A stretch of 64,000 nt of DNA from Frigidibacter sp. RF13 (GTDB taxonomy: Bacteria; Pseudomonadota; Alphaproteobacteria; Rhodobacterales; Rhodobacteraceae). This document shows, piece after piece, positions 52,993 to 61,678 of the stretch. The notes beneath the pieces are model-generated. The model was not told the origin of the DNA and searched no databases. It was given only the letters and a program-made list of their open reading frames with translations. A program made the position numbers and the translations under genes. The stretch spans positions 62,001 through 126,000 of the forward strand of contig NZ_JAPNUE010000007.1 in the NCBI RefSeq assembly GCF_026626305.1, written 5' to 3'. How positions within the stretch are numbered: the stretch's first letter is position 1; every line of letters starts with the position of its first letter.

Positions 52993-53641
52993 GGCCGTAA
53001 CCGGTGGCCGCCGAGACCGCCTGACTGCCAGTCTTGGCCCCAAGCTTGGTCTTGGCGTTCTTCAGCCGCTGCTTCACTGCCCCTTCGGACACGCCAAGCA
53101 TGTTGGCGATTTCCTTGACCAGATAACCCTGTTTCACGAGGCTCAGCGCCTCTAGCTCGGCCTGGGTCAGGTTGGTCGGCGGCGCCATCGCCACATGCAG
53201 CCATTCGAGCTTCTGTGCGAGGGCTGCGATCTCGGCATCGTCGAACTCGCGATCGCCGCGCGCGAAGCTGCCGAAGGAGCGCTGGCCTTTGGGGCCGGGG
53301 TCGTCAAGGCTGATCGCCACGCCGAAGCGCAGCCCGTGCTGCGCGGCATCGGCCAGAACGCCGCGCGGATCGGTCACGGCGATCTCGCTCCACCGTGCGG
53401 CGCCCGCGTTGCGGTAGACCCATTGCATCACCGGATCGAAGACCATGTAGCTTTGCTGGGTATAGCGATCGATCCAGGCGGTCGGCAGCGCGTTATGCTC
53501 GGCCAGCGGAAAGGCGAAGCCGATCCTGAGCGCGATGTAATATCCGCCCGGCGCGAGGCTCGCGAATTCTGTGCCTTGCGCGCCCCCCTCGACCCGCTCG
53601 GCCCGGATGAATTCCTTCGTCAAGTCTTTTGCATTCCGCAA
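52985..53641 (-). CDS. LuxR-family regulator with autoinducer-binding domain
   Basis: A 218-residue quorum-sensing-type regulator. The N-terminal acyl-homoserine-lactone domain keeps the usual conserved residues (W and Y in AWIDRY, DP in FDPVMQW, W in ARWSEI, G in LRFGVAI). The C-terminal HTH is LTQAELEALSLVKQGYLVKEIANMLGVSEGAVKQRLKNAKTKLG in register. The frame has no ATG or GTG near the start: it begins with TTG 53641, or TTG 53623 with GGAATG upstream. It is divergent from an HTH-less homologue. No luxI gene is visible in the window. Confidence 0.85.
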   Translation of the reverse strand: MRNAKDLTKEFIRAERVEGGAQGTEFASLAPGGYYIALRIGFAFPLAEHNALPTAWIDRYTQQSYMVFDPVMQWVYRNAGAARWSEIAVTDPRGVLADAAQHGLRFGVAISLDDPGPKGQRSFGSFARGDREFDDAEIAALAQKLEWLHVAMAPPTNLTQAELEALSLVKQGYLVKEIANMLGVSEGAVKQRLKNAKTKLGAKTGSQAVSAATGYGLI

Positions 53642-53662
53642 CAGCGTTGTACGATGAACTTA

Positions 53663-53681
53663 TGCCATGCAAATTTTGGCA
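53663..53681. promoter_or_regulatory. Inverted repeat in the LuxR/HTH-less divergent region
   Basis: TGCCA-N9-TGGCA (5-bp arms) lies midway between the two divergent luxR-like genes, in an AT-rich patch. It could be a lux-type operator, but the arms are short and the site does not match the classical lux box. Confidence 0.3.
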
Positions 53682-53716
53682 AAGAAAGAAAACATTGTTC
53701 GTGGGTGGGTGGGGCG

Positions 53717-54193
53717 ATGACGCAGGCGAACGAGCTGTTGAAGCGGCTGCACGCGAAAAGTTTGGGCGGCTTTGCGATCGGCCTGCATATCCAGTACACG
53801 ACGCCACGCTATTTCTTTCAGTCCTACGACCGCGAATGGTTCGAGATCTATTCGGCCCGCGGGCTGCTTCTTCACGATCCGATCGTGCGCTGGGGCTTTT
53901 CGAGCGAAGGCACGATTCGCTGGAGCGCGCTTGCCGAGATGGACGATATGGGGGTTTTGACCCAGGCTGCCGACTACGGCATGCGCTACGGGGTGGCGAT
54001 TTCCGTGGTGCGCGGGAATTCACGCTCGATCGCCGGATTCGCGCGACCGGACCGCGAGATGTCGGATATCGAGATCGCGTCGCTTCAGAAGGATTTCAAG
54101 GCCTTGCATGACGAGACGCTGGGCATGCTGGTCCTCAGCCCCGACATTCACGAAACACTCAGGCAGATGTCGATCTATCTGACCCACGGCTAG
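53717..54193 (+). CDS. HTH-less LuxR homologue (autoinducer-binding domain only)
   Basis: A 158-residue protein made of the AHL-binding domain alone. It keeps W and Y in EWFEIYSARG, DP in HDPIVRW, W in IRWSAL and G in MRYGVAISV, but stops where the DNA-binding HTH should begin (ends TLRQMSIYLTHG). It is similar in layout to the adjacent LuxR protein. Such proteins can sequester signal or form inactive heterodimers with a full-length LuxR. ATG 53717 (GGGTGGGGCG upstream) is divergent from the LuxR gene; the 3' end faces tgt, 2 nt away. Confidence 0.8.
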   Translation: MTQANELLKRLHAKSLGGFAIGLHIQYTTPRYFFQSYDREWFEIYSARGLLLHDPIVRWGFSSEGTIRWSALAEMDDMGVLTQAADYGMRYGVAISVVRGNSRSIAGFARPDREMSDIEIASLQKDFKALHDETLGMLVLSPDIHETLRQMSIYLTHG

Positions 54194-54195
54194 GG

Positions 54196-55326
54196 TCAGA
54201 GAGGTTCGATATCGCCCTCGGCGCGCGCGGCATGGAAGGCGGCGGTGAACTGGCCCAGCCGTCCTTCGGCAATCGCCCCACGCAGGCCCGCCATCAGTTC
54301 CTGGAAGTAATGCAGGTTGTGCCAGGTGAGCAGCATCGAGGAGATGATCTCTCCCGACCGGAAGACATGGTGCAGATAGGCGCGGGAATAGCTGCGACAG
54401 GCAGGGCAGGTGCAGTCTTCGTCCAGCGGGCGGGGATCGTCGGCATGGCGGGCGTTCTTGATGTTGACCTGACCGCGGCGCGTCCAGGCCTGTCCGGTGC
54501 GGCCGGACCGCGAGGGCAGAACGCAATCCATCATGTCAATGCCGCGTTCGACCGCGCCGACGATATCGTCGGGCTTGCCGACGCCCATCAGGTAGCGCGG
54601 CTTGTCGGCAGGCAGCATGTCGGGCGCGTAGTCAAGGACGCCGAACATCGCCTCCTGCCCCTCGCCCACCGCGAGGCCGCCGACGGCATAGCCGTCGAAG
54701 CCGATGGCCTTCAGAGCCTCGGCGCTTTCCGCGCGCAGGTCCTGCGTGACGCCACCCTGCTGGATGCCGAAGAGCGCATGCCCCGGCCGGTCGCCGAAGG
54801 CGTCGCGCGAGCGCTCGGCCCAGCGCATCGAAAGGCGCATGCTCTTCGCGACCGCCTCGTCCGTCGCGGGCAGCGCCGGGCATTCGTCGAAACACATCAC
54901 GATGTCGGAGCCGAGAAGCTTCTGGATTTCCATGCTGCGCTCGGGCGTCAGCATATGGTCGGAGCCGTCGATATGGCTTTTGAACCGCACGCCCTCTTCG
55001 GTCAGCTTTCTGAGATCGGCAAGGCTCATCACCTGAAAGCCGCCCGAGTCCGTCAGGATCGGCCTAGCCCAGTTCATGAACCGGTGAAGGCCGCCCAGCC
55101 GCGCGATCCGTTCGGCCGTCGGGCGCAGCATCAGATGGTAGGTATTGCCAAGAAGGATGTCGGCCCCCGTCGCCCGCACGCTTTCGGGCAGCATCGCCTT
55201 CACGGTCGCGGCGGTGCCCACCGGCATGAACGCCGGAGTGCGGATGTCGCCCCGGGGGGTGGAGATCACGCCGGTCCGGGCCTTGCCGTCAGTGGCAGTC
55301 AGGGTGAAAGAAAATCGCTGGGTCAT
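54196..55326 (-). CDS. tgt: Queuine tRNA-ribosyltransferase
   Basis: A 376-residue Tgt that exchanges guanine 34 for the queuosine precursor in GUN-anticodon tRNAs. The active-site Asp is in [13 protein letters not shown]; the second catalytic Asp region is in [18 protein letters not shown]; the zinc motif is [18 protein letters not shown]. Start ATG 55326. tRNA-Asp, a Tgt substrate, is encoded elsewhere in the window at 31.6 kb. Confidence 0.96.
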   Translation of the reverse strand: MTQRFSFTLTATDGKARTGVISTPRGDIRTPAFMPVGTAATVKAMLPESVRATGADILLGNTYHLMLRPTAERIARLGGLHRFMNWARPILTDSGGFQVMSLADLRKLTEEGVRFKSHIDGSDHMLTPERSMEIQKLLGSDIVMCFDECPALPATDEAVAKSMRLSMRWAERSRDAFGDRPGHALFGIQQGGVTQDLRAESAEALKAIGFDGYAVGGLAVGEGQEAMFGVLDYAPDMLPADKPRYLMGVGKPDDIVGAVERGIDMMDCVLPSRSGRTGQAWTRRGQVNIKNARHADDPRPLDEDCTCPACRSYSRAYLHHVFRSGEIISSMLLTWHNLHYFQELMAGLRGAIAEGRLGQFTAAFHAARAEGDIEPL

Positions 55327-55408
55327 GGGCGGCCCTTAGCGCAAGGCCCGGGCGGATTCCAGCGTCCGTTGGTGCGGCGGCGACCCTAAGGCCGCCGCCG
55401 GTCCTTCG

Positions 55409-55885
55409 TCAGTTATTGATTTCAGCCGCGGGCTTGTCCTTGATCGTGCTCCACTGGCCGTTTGCCTCGGTGATGAAATAGGCCTGATCGGCCACCCATT
55501 TCTCGGCCACCGGCCGCGCGAGGTTCAGGTAGAGCTTGCCATCGACGATCTTCCAGACCTCGGGGTCGCCGTCGAATTTCTTGCCGAAGGCGGTGCCGAA
55601 GGCGCAATAGCCGCCGAACTGCGGGGCGTATTTCGCCGGATCGGCCTTGAACATCTCAAGATGTTCCTGGCTCGCGAACCGGTAGGTCGCGCCTTCGTAG
55701 TCGGCGGTCAGATCATAGGCGCCGGGCTGCGGCGCGCCGTCGGTGAAATAGCTGACCGGATCATAGCCGCGCAGCGCGAGGCCGGTCGAGGTGACGTTGA
55801 TATCATACTCACCGGCAAGGGCCGCGGTGGCCAATGTAAGCGCCAGCGCCGGGGCGAGCGCCAGCTTGCGAATGAACGGGGACAT
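55409..55885 (-). CDS. YHS-domain exported protein
   Basis: A 158-residue protein with a signal peptide (about 1-25, ending ATAALAG) and a YHS-type domain: LRGYDPVSYFTDGAPQPG, then FASQEHLEMFKADPAKYAPQFGGYCAFG. YHS domains are thought to bind metals; exported examples are common in alphaproteobacteria without known function. ATG 55885 is chosen from AAGGAG at 6 nt. Monocistronic. Confidence 0.85.
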   Translation of the reverse strand: MSPFIRKLALAPALALTLATAALAGEYDINVTSTGLALRGYDPVSYFTDGAPQPGAYDLTADYEGATYRFASQEHLEMFKADPAKYAPQFGGYCAFGTAFGKKFDGDPEVWKIVDGKLYLNLARPVAEKWVADQAYFITEANGQWSTIKDKPAAEINN

Positions 55886-56063
55886 GTGAACTCCTTTCAA
55901 GACTGCTTCGAATGACTGGGGACTTAGCAGCCGGCCCGCGCCTTCCGGAAATCAGGTCGCGGTGAGGCCGTGTGAGTTGACGTGAGCTTGGTGCGGTGAA
56001 AGGCGGGCCGCTGTGCCGCTGCGCACATGCCGCCTCGCAAGGCACTGAAATTCATGAGGAACA

Positions 56064-56090
56064 TAAAAGAGAGGCCGCCTTTCGGCGGCC
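56064..56090 (-). terminator. Rho-independent terminator after nrdJ
   Basis: Minus strand GGCCGCC-GAAA-GGCGGCC (7-bp stem, GAAA tetraloop) followed by TCTCTTTTAT, 38 nt after the nrdJ stop. Confidence 0.85.
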
Positions 56091-56128
56091 CCGTGATGCA
56101 CATTAACGTGACTCTTGCGGTCTCGGGC

Positions 56129-58405
56129 CTAGCCGCATTTAGAATGGCCGCAGGACGGGCAGGTCATGCAGCCTTCGGACTTGATCATGCCGAACTGGCC
56201 GCACGACGGGCAGGCAGGCCCGCGTGGGCCTTCGCCCACCGCCACGACTTGCGCTTTGGGATCGGTCTTCAGGCCCATCCCCTCGCCCTTCAGGAAGCCG
56301 ATCGCGATCATGTGGCGTTCGATCACGCCCCCGATGGCAGCGAGGATCGAGGGGATGTAGCGCCCTTCCATCCAGGCGCCGCCGCGCGGGTCGAAGACCG
56401 CCTTCAGCTCCTCGACCACGAAAGACACATCGCCGCCGCGCCGGAAGACCGCCGAGATCATCCGGGTCAGCGCCACCGTCCAGGCGTAATGTTCCATGTT
56501 CTTCGAGTTGATGAACACTTCGAACGGACGGCGGTGGCCGGACTGGATGATGTCGTTGATGGTGATGTATATCGCGTGCTCGCTGTCGGGCCATTTCAGC
56601 TTGTAGGTCGCGCCTTCCAGCGCCTGCGGCCGGTCCAAGGGTTCGGAAAGATAGACGACCTCGCCGCCCATCGCGGCGCCCATGTCGGCCTCGGGCGCCT
56701 TCTCGGAACTTTCCGAAACCGTCAGGACCGAGCCTGTCACCGCATTCGGGCGGTAGGTGGTGCAGCCTTTGCAGCCCTGATCCCAGGCGGCCATATAGAC
56801 ATCCTTGAAAGCGTCGAAGGAGATGTCCTCGGGGCAGTTGATGGTCTTCGAGATCGACGAATCGATCCATTTCTGCGCCGCCGCCTGCATGCGGACATGG
56901 TCGAGCGGCGGCAGGGTCTGGGCATTGACGAAATGGTCGGGCAGAGCCTTGTCGCCGAACTTCTCGCGCCAGAGATGGACGGCGTAATCGACCACCTCTT
57001 CCTCGGTGCGGCTGCCGTCCTTCTGCAGGACCTTGCGCTTGTAGGCATAGGCGAAGACCGGTTCGATCCCCGACGAGACATTGCCCGCGTAAAGGCTGAT
57101 CGTGCCGGTCGGCGCGATCGAGGTGAGAAGTGCGTTGCGGATGCCGTGGACGCGGATTGCGTCCCTTACGTCGTTGTCCATCTGCTGCATGTTGCCGGTG
57201 GCAAGGTATTTCTCGGCGTCGAACAGCGGGAAGGCGCCCTTTTCCTTCGCGAGATCGACCGAGGCGAGGTAGGAGGCCCGCGCAATCGCATGCATCCAGT
57301 CCTCGCAGGCCTGTGCCGCCTCTTCCGATCCATAGCGCAGCCCGACCATCAGCAGGGCATCCGCCAGCCCCGTGACACCCAGCCCGATCCGCCGCTTGGC
57401 GCGGGCTTCGGCCTCCTGCTGGGGCAGCGGGAAGCGCGAGGCATCGACGGTATTGTCCATCATCCGGACTGCGACCCGGACGAGATCGTCAAGCGCCGAG
57501 AGGTCGAGCGCGGCCTTCTTGCCGAACGGGTCCTTGACCAGCCGGGCGAGGTTGATGGAGCCGAGGAGGCAGGCGCCGTACGGCGGCAACGGTTGTTCGC
57601 CGCAGGGATTTGTCGCTGCGATTTCCTCGGCATAGGAAAGGTTGTTCATCCGGTTGATGCGGTCGATGAAGATCACGCCCGGTTCGGCATAGTCATAGGT
57701 CGCCCGCATGATCTTGTCCCAGAGCGCCGGCGCCTCGACCGTCTTGTAGGTGCGGCCCTCGAAGGTCAGGTCCCAGGTGCCGCCCGCCTTGACCGCGGCC
57801 ATGAACGGGTCGGTGACGAGGACGGAAAGGTTGAACATCCGCAGACGCGCCGCATCCTGCTTGGCCTCGATGAAGGCCTCGATATCGGGATGGTCGCAGC
57901 GCATGGTGGCCATCATCGCGCCCCGGCGCGAACCGGCCGACATGATGGTACGGCACATCGCGTCCCAGACATCCATGAAGCTCAAGGGGCCCGAGGCGTC
58001 GGCGGCGACGCCCTTCACTTCCGCCCCGCGCGGGCGGATGGTCGAGAAATCGTAGCCGATGCCGCCGCCCTGCTGCATGGTCAGCGCCGCTTCCTTCAGC
58101 CCGTCGAAGATGCCGCCCATGCTGTCGGGGATCGTGCCCATGACGAAACAGTTGAAGAGCGTGACATTGCGCCCGGTGCCCGCGCCTGCGGTGATCCGGC
58201 CGGCGGGCAGGTATTTGAAGCCTTCCAGCGCGTGGTAGAACCGGTCCTCCCACTTCGCAGGCTCTTTCTCGACCGAGGCGAGCGCGCGCGCGATCCGCCG
58301 CCAGCTGTCCTCGACGGTGCCGTCGATGGGCGTGCCGTCAGCCTCTTTAAGCCGGTATTTCATGTCCCAGATGGCTTCGGCGATCGGGGCGGAAAAAGCG
58401 GTCAT
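56129..58405 (-). CDS. nrdJ: Adenosylcobalamin-dependent ribonucleotide reductase (class II)
   Basis: A 758-residue class II RNR that makes deoxyribonucleotides using B12. Active-site region TNPCGEQPLPPYGACLLGSINL and the finger-loop area GCKGCTTYRPN are present. The C-terminal cysteine cluster (PSCGQFGMIKSEGCMTCPSCGHSKCG) carries the re-reducing thiols or zinc. ATG 58405 (MTAFSAPIAEAIWDMKYRLK) is chosen; a longer in-frame reading crosses the promoter. No NrdR box or cobalamin riboswitch is evident upstream, only a 17-spaced -10/-35. Confidence 0.95.
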   Translation of the reverse strand: MTAFSAPIAEAIWDMKYRLKEADGTPIDGTVEDSWRRIARALASVEKEPAKWEDRFYHALEGFKYLPAGRITAGAGTGRNVTLFNCFVMGTIPDSMGGIFDGLKEAALTMQQGGGIGYDFSTIRPRGAEVKGVAADASGPLSFMDVWDAMCRTIMSAGSRRGAMMATMRCDHPDIEAFIEAKQDAARLRMFNLSVLVTDPFMAAVKAGGTWDLTFEGRTYKTVEAPALWDKIMRATYDYAEPGVIFIDRINRMNNLSYAEEIAATNPCGEQPLPPYGACLLGSINLARLVKDPFGKKAALDLSALDDLVRVAVRMMDNTVDASRFPLPQQEAEARAKRRIGLGVTGLADALLMVGLRYGSEEAAQACEDWMHAIARASYLASVDLAKEKGAFPLFDAEKYLATGNMQQMDNDVRDAIRVHGIRNALLTSIAPTGTISLYAGNVSSGIEPVFAYAYKRKVLQKDGSRTEEEVVDYAVHLWREKFGDKALPDHFVNAQTLPPLDHVRMQAAAQKWIDSSISKTINCPEDISFDAFKDVYMAAWDQGCKGCTTYRPNAVTGSVLTVSESSEKAPEADMGAAMGGEVVYLSEPLDRPQALEGATYKLKWPDSEHAIYITINDIIQSGHRRPFEVFINSKNMEHYAWTVALTRMISAVFRRGGDVSFVVEELKAVFDPRGGAWMEGRYIPSILAAIGGVIERHMIAIGFLKGEGMGLKTDPKAQVVAVGEGPRGPACPSCGQFGMIKSEGCMTCPSCGHSKCG

Positions 58406-58451
58406 GGAAGGTCCTCGGCAGGCTTTGTCAGGTGTTTCGGGAAGGACAACC

Positions 58452-58480
58452 ACCCTACGCCCGACGGCCGGGTCAATCAA
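58452..58480 (-). promoter_or_regulatory. Predicted promoter of nrdJ
   Basis: Minus strand TTGATT (-35, 58475-58480) and TAGGGT (-10, 58452-58457), spacer 17 nt, about 47 nt before the nrdJ start. Plausible sigma-70-type promoter. Confidence 0.45.
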
Positions 58481-58527
58481 CAGCCGAATGCGGCCCGGCG
58501 TCTCCGTCACGCGAGATGTGGTAGGTC

Positions 58528-59124
58528 TCAGCCCCGCCCGAGCATCGCGCCCAACCCCTGACCGGCAAGCGCGATATCCTGCATCAGCCGGTCGAGCGGC
58601 ACGCCGTCGATGGCCGAACCGGAAATGGCCGTCAGCACGAACATGAAATAATCCGCAGCGCTATCGGCGACCTCCGGCCGGTCGCGGGCGATGAGGGCAT
58701 GGGCCTTCTCCCTCAGACCGGCGCGCACCTCGGCGGTCAGCGCCCGCGCGCCGGAATCGGTGCAGTTGCGCGTGCCGTCCAGCACCAGACAGCCCCGCGC
58801 CGTCGCGTCGCCGGTGCCCGCGCGCGCGGCGTCCTCAAGAACGGAGATCAGCGTCTCGTAGGCGGGCCCATCCGCGTCCAGCCGCGCGAAGAACCGCCCC
58901 TGCGTCCCCGCGTAATGCGCGACGGCGCGGGCGAAGAGCTCTCGCTTGCTGCCGTAGGCGGCATAGAGGCTGGGCGGATTGATCCCGATGGTCTGGGCAA
59001 GCTCGGCCACGCCCACCGCGTCATAACCCTTTTCCCAGAAGAGCCGCGTGGCGGCGGCCACGCCCGCCTCCGGGTCGAAGGCGCGCGGGCGGCCGGAGCG
59101 TTTCACCTTTTCTGTATCGGTCAC
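58528..59124 (-). CDS. TetR-family regulator
   Basis: A 198-residue TetR regulator. N-terminal HTH (about 20-65): VAAATRLFWEKGYDAVGVAELAQTIGINPPSLYAAYGSKRELFARAV, typical of TetR with KGY and SLYAAYGSK. The C-terminal ligand-binding domain is not recognisable. Start GTG 59124 with AAGAGG at about 8 nt; upstream in-frame sequence overlaps the divergent gene. Divergent from the MBL-hydrolase gene, which it probably controls through the direct repeats at 59110 and 59155. Confidence 0.9.
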   Translation of the reverse strand: MTDTEKVKRSGRPRAFDPEAGVAAATRLFWEKGYDAVGVAELAQTIGINPPSLYAAYGSKRELFARAVAHYAGTQGRFFARLDADGPAYETLISVLEDAARAGTGDATARGCLVLDGTRNCTDSGARALTAEVRAGLREKAHALIARDRPEVADSAADYFMFVLTAISGSAIDGVPLDRLMQDIALAGQGLGAMLGRG

Positions 59125-59171
59125 TAAAAAAACCTCTTGCGGGCCGAATCCGAATTCTGTATCGACCACTA
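59110..59171. promoter_or_regulatory. Direct-repeat operator candidate for the TetR regulator
   Basis: TTCTGTATCGGTCACTA (59110-59126) and TTCTGTATCGACCACTA (59155-59171) match in 15 of 17 bases, 45 nt apart. The first overlaps the TetR start codon; the second lies before the MBL gene and contains TGTA-N8-TACA symmetry. Consistent with autoregulation plus control of the MBL gene. Confidence 0.6.
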
Positions 59172-59228
59172 CACTAAATCCGCGCCAGCCGCCACCGGAT
59201 TCGGCGCCCCCTCTGAAAGGACCTTCCC

Positions 59229-60287
59229 ATGCGCACCCGCACTTTCGCGGGCTGGCTGATGCTGTCTGCATCGCTGGCCGCTTCCCCTGCCCTCACGCAG
59301 GAACTCACCCCCTACCCCGGCGCCTCGGATATCGCGCCGCCGATGGTCCATAATGACCATTACGACCTGGTGCTTGAGGCCGGAAAAGGCGCAGATATCG
59401 ACCCTGCCAAGGGCTACCGGATCGACGATCTGGGTGCGGGAGCCTTCATGGTGACCGAAGGCATCTATCAAATGATGATCGTGAAGACCGACGAGGGCCT
59501 GATCGTCGTCGACGCCCCGCCGCCGATCGGCGACAAGATCCTGAAGGCCGCCGAGGAAATCGCGCCGGGCGCGAAGATCACCCATCTGGTCTACAGCCAC
59601 GCCCATGTCGACCATATCGGCTTTGCTGCCCAGATCGTCGCCACCAACCCGGGGATGGAAATTGTCGCCCATCAGGAGACCGCCGACATCCTCGCCCGTG
59701 CGGGTGACGCCAATCGCCCGATGCCGACCGTGACCTTCGACGGGATCGACCAGCCCTTCACCCTGACGGCGGGCGGCCAGTCGTTGGAGCTGAACTATTC
59801 CGGCCCGAACCATGAACCCGGCAATATCGAAATCTGGCATGCAGACAGCCAGACTCTGATGCTGATCGACGTGGTCTTCCCCGGCTGGATGATGTGGCGG
59901 CGGATGGCAATCGCCCATGACATTCCGGGCGTCTTCGACCTCGTGGGGTCGATCAACGCCAAGTACGATTTCAAGACGCTGGTCTCGGGCCATGTCGGCC
60001 GCACCGGCACCAAGGCCGACGTCGAGGCGCAATGGGCCTTCATGACCGACCTGCACGGGGCGGCGATGAAGGCGCTCGGCTCGACCGCCATCGCCGAAGG
60101 CATGCGGGCCGAGGATACGACCAATCCCTGGGCGGTCTTCGACAATTTCATCGACCGGGTGACGGTGCAGTGCGTGGCCGAGCTTGCCCCCACCTGGCGC
60201 GACAAGCTGTCGGGTTTCGATGTCTTCATCTATGACCAGTGCATGGCGATGGAGCAGAGTATCCGCGTGGACGGTCCGAGTCTCTGA
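59229..60287 (+). CDS. Exported metallo-beta-lactamase-fold hydrolase
   Basis: A 352-residue protein with a signal peptide (about 1-24, ending ALTQ) and an MBL fold: HxHxDH motif in YSHAHVDHIGF (near 124-130), further metal ligands in GPNHEPGN and VSGHVGR. The C-terminal 80 residues are family-specific. Substrate unknown; MBL hydrolases include lactonases, esterases and beta-lactamases. Regulated by the divergent TetR gene, and followed by a strong terminator. Confidence 0.85.
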   Translation: MRTRTFAGWLMLSASLAASPALTQELTPYPGASDIAPPMVHNDHYDLVLEAGKGADIDPAKGYRIDDLGAGAFMVTEGIYQMMIVKTDEGLIVVDAPPPIGDKILKAAEEIAPGAKITHLVYSHAHVDHIGFAAQIVATNPGMEIVAHQETADILARAGDANRPMPTVTFDGIDQPFTLTAGGQSLELNYSGPNHEPGNIEIWHADSQTLMLIDVVFPGWMMWRRMAIAHDIPGVFDLVGSINAKYDFKTLVSGHVGRTGTKADVEAQWAFMTDLHGAAMKALGSTAIAEGMRAEDTTNPWAVFDNFIDRVTVQCVAELAPTWRDKLSGFDVFIYDQCMAMEQSIRVDGPSL

Positions 60288-60305
60288 CCTCCTGTCCCTC
60301 GCGTA

Positions 60306-60343
60306 GAAACCGGCCGGGCGGCGGCCCGGCCGGTTTCACTTTT
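60306..60343 (+). terminator. Hairpin terminator after the MBL-hydrolase gene
   Basis: Perfect 14-bp stem GAAACCGGCCGGGC / GCCCGGCCGGTTTC with a 4-nt loop, followed by ACTTTT. Long and symmetrical, so it may work in both directions. Confidence 0.8.
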
Positions 60344-60380
60344 GCCCCGTGGCCGGGCCTGATAGAACGGCACGGGGTGA

Positions 60381-60818
60381 ATGATGTCTGCTGGATTCGT
60401 CAATATTCTGAAATTGTGCGTGGGCGCGGACTCGGTCGAGGACCTCCTTGACTGGCACCGCACCCATCCCTCGCCCTTCCCGACCGGCGAGCGGCGCCAT
60501 GTGACCCGTATGTGGCCGAAACGCGATGTCGAGATCCTCGCGGGCGGATCGCTCTACTGGGTGGTCAAGGGACTTGTCCTCTGCCGCCAGCGGATCGTGC
60601 GGCTGGACGAGGTGCAGGGCGCCGACGGCATCCTGCGCTGCGGCATCATCATGGACCCAGAGGTGATCCGCACCGAGCCGATGCCGCGCCGCGCCTTTCA
60701 GGGCTGGCGCTACCTTGAGCCGGGCGACAGCCCGCGCGATCTGCCGACGGCACGGACGGGCGACGACAGCCTGCCCGAGCCGCTGGCGCTTGAACTGGCG
60801 CGGATCGGGCTGAGATGA
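60381..60818 (+). CDS. DUF1489-family protein
   Basis: A 145-residue protein with the DUF1489 pattern INILKLCVGADSVEDLLDWH-like start, then HVTRMWPKRDVEILAGGSLYWVVKGLVLCRQRIVRLD. Family members are found almost only in alphaproteobacteria and have no known role. Start ATG 60381 (a second ATG follows). The stop overlaps the EamA transporter start by 4 nt. Confidence 0.85.
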   Translation: MMSAGFVNILKLCVGADSVEDLLDWHRTHPSPFPTGERRHVTRMWPKRDVEILAGGSLYWVVKGLVLCRQRIVRLDEVQGADGILRCGIIMDPEVIRTEPMPRRAFQGWRYLEPGDSPRDLPTARTGDDSLPEPLALELARIGLR

Positions 60819-61678
60819 GCCGCAGGCCCGTCTGGCTGCTCGCCGCGCCGGTCATCTTCCTGATTCTGTGGTCGGCGGGCTTTTCCGTGGCCAAGATCGG
60901 CCTCAGGCATTCCGGCCCCTTCACCCTTCTCGCCCTGCGCTATCTTCTTGCCGTGGCGATCCTTCTGCCGCTTCTGCCCCTCGTCCGCCCGCCCCTGCCG
61001 CGCGGTCGCGCCGCCCTTGATATCGCGGTGACCGGCTTTCTCATCCAGGTCGCCTATTTCGGCCTGTGCTACATCGCCTTCCGGTCCGGCGTGTCGGCGG
61101 GCGGCGTGGCGATCATCGTCTGCCTGCAGCCGATCCTCGTAGGCCTGATAGCGCCGAGTTTCGTGGGCGAAAGGGTGAGCCTTATGCGCTGGCTCGGCCT
61201 CGGGCTTGGCCTTGCGGGAGCGCTGACCGTGATCATCGCGCGATCGGGCATCAGCGCCGAACCGCCGCTCGGACTTCTCGCGGCGGTCGGCGGGCTTCTC
61301 GGCATCACCGGCGGCACGCTTTACGAAAAGCGCTTCGGCGCGCCGCAGCATCCGATCCCGGCGAACCTGATCCAATATGGCGTGGGCGCGCTCTTCACCC
61401 TGCCGGTCGCGGTGCTTGCTGAGGGGTTGCACGCCGACTGGACGGGCGAGCTTGCGGCGGTTCTCTTCTATCTGGTGATCGGCAATTCGCTCGTCTCGAT
61501 GACGCTACTCCTCGCCATGATCCGGGCGGGCGAGGTGGCGCGGGTCTCCTCGCTTTTCTACCTCGTGCCGCCGCTGTCGGCGCTTTTCGCCTGGCCACTC
61601 TTAGGCGAGGCGCTGCCTTTGGCCGGATGGCTCGGCATGGCGCTTGCGGCCACGGGCGTGGCGCTGGCCCGGCGCTAG
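60815..61678 (+). CDS. EamA-family (DMT) transporter
   Basis: A 287-residue membrane protein with ten hydrophobic segments in two EamA halves (about 1-140 and 145-285). Typical of drug/metabolite exporters; substrate not predictable. It overlaps the DUF1489 gene by 4 nt and its stop overlaps the hisG stop on the opposite strand. Confidence 0.85.
   Translation: MSRRPVWLLAAPVIFLILWSAGFSVAKIGLRHSGPFTLLALRYLLAVAILLPLLPLVRPPLPRGRAALDIAVTGFLIQVAYFGLCYIAFRSGVSAGGVAIIVCLQPILVGLIAPSFVGERVSLMRWLGLGLGLAGALTVIIARSGISAEPPLGLLAAVGGLLGITGGTLYEKRFGAPQHPIPANLIQYGVGALFTLPVAVLAEGLHADWTGELAAVLFYLVIGNSLVSMTLLLAMIRAGEVARVSSLFYLVPPLSALFAWPLLGEALPLAGWLGMALAATGVALARR

Noticed and set aside
58406..58527. Cobalamin riboswitch or NrdR box upstream of the B12-dependent nrdJ
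   Set aside because: The 120-nt leader is too short for a cobalamin riboswitch and shows no B12-box-like or NrdR-box-like sequence.
56027..58561. An 844-codon plus-strand open frame opposite nrdJ
   Set aside because: No family match by eye and complete overlap with the well-supported nrdJ gene.
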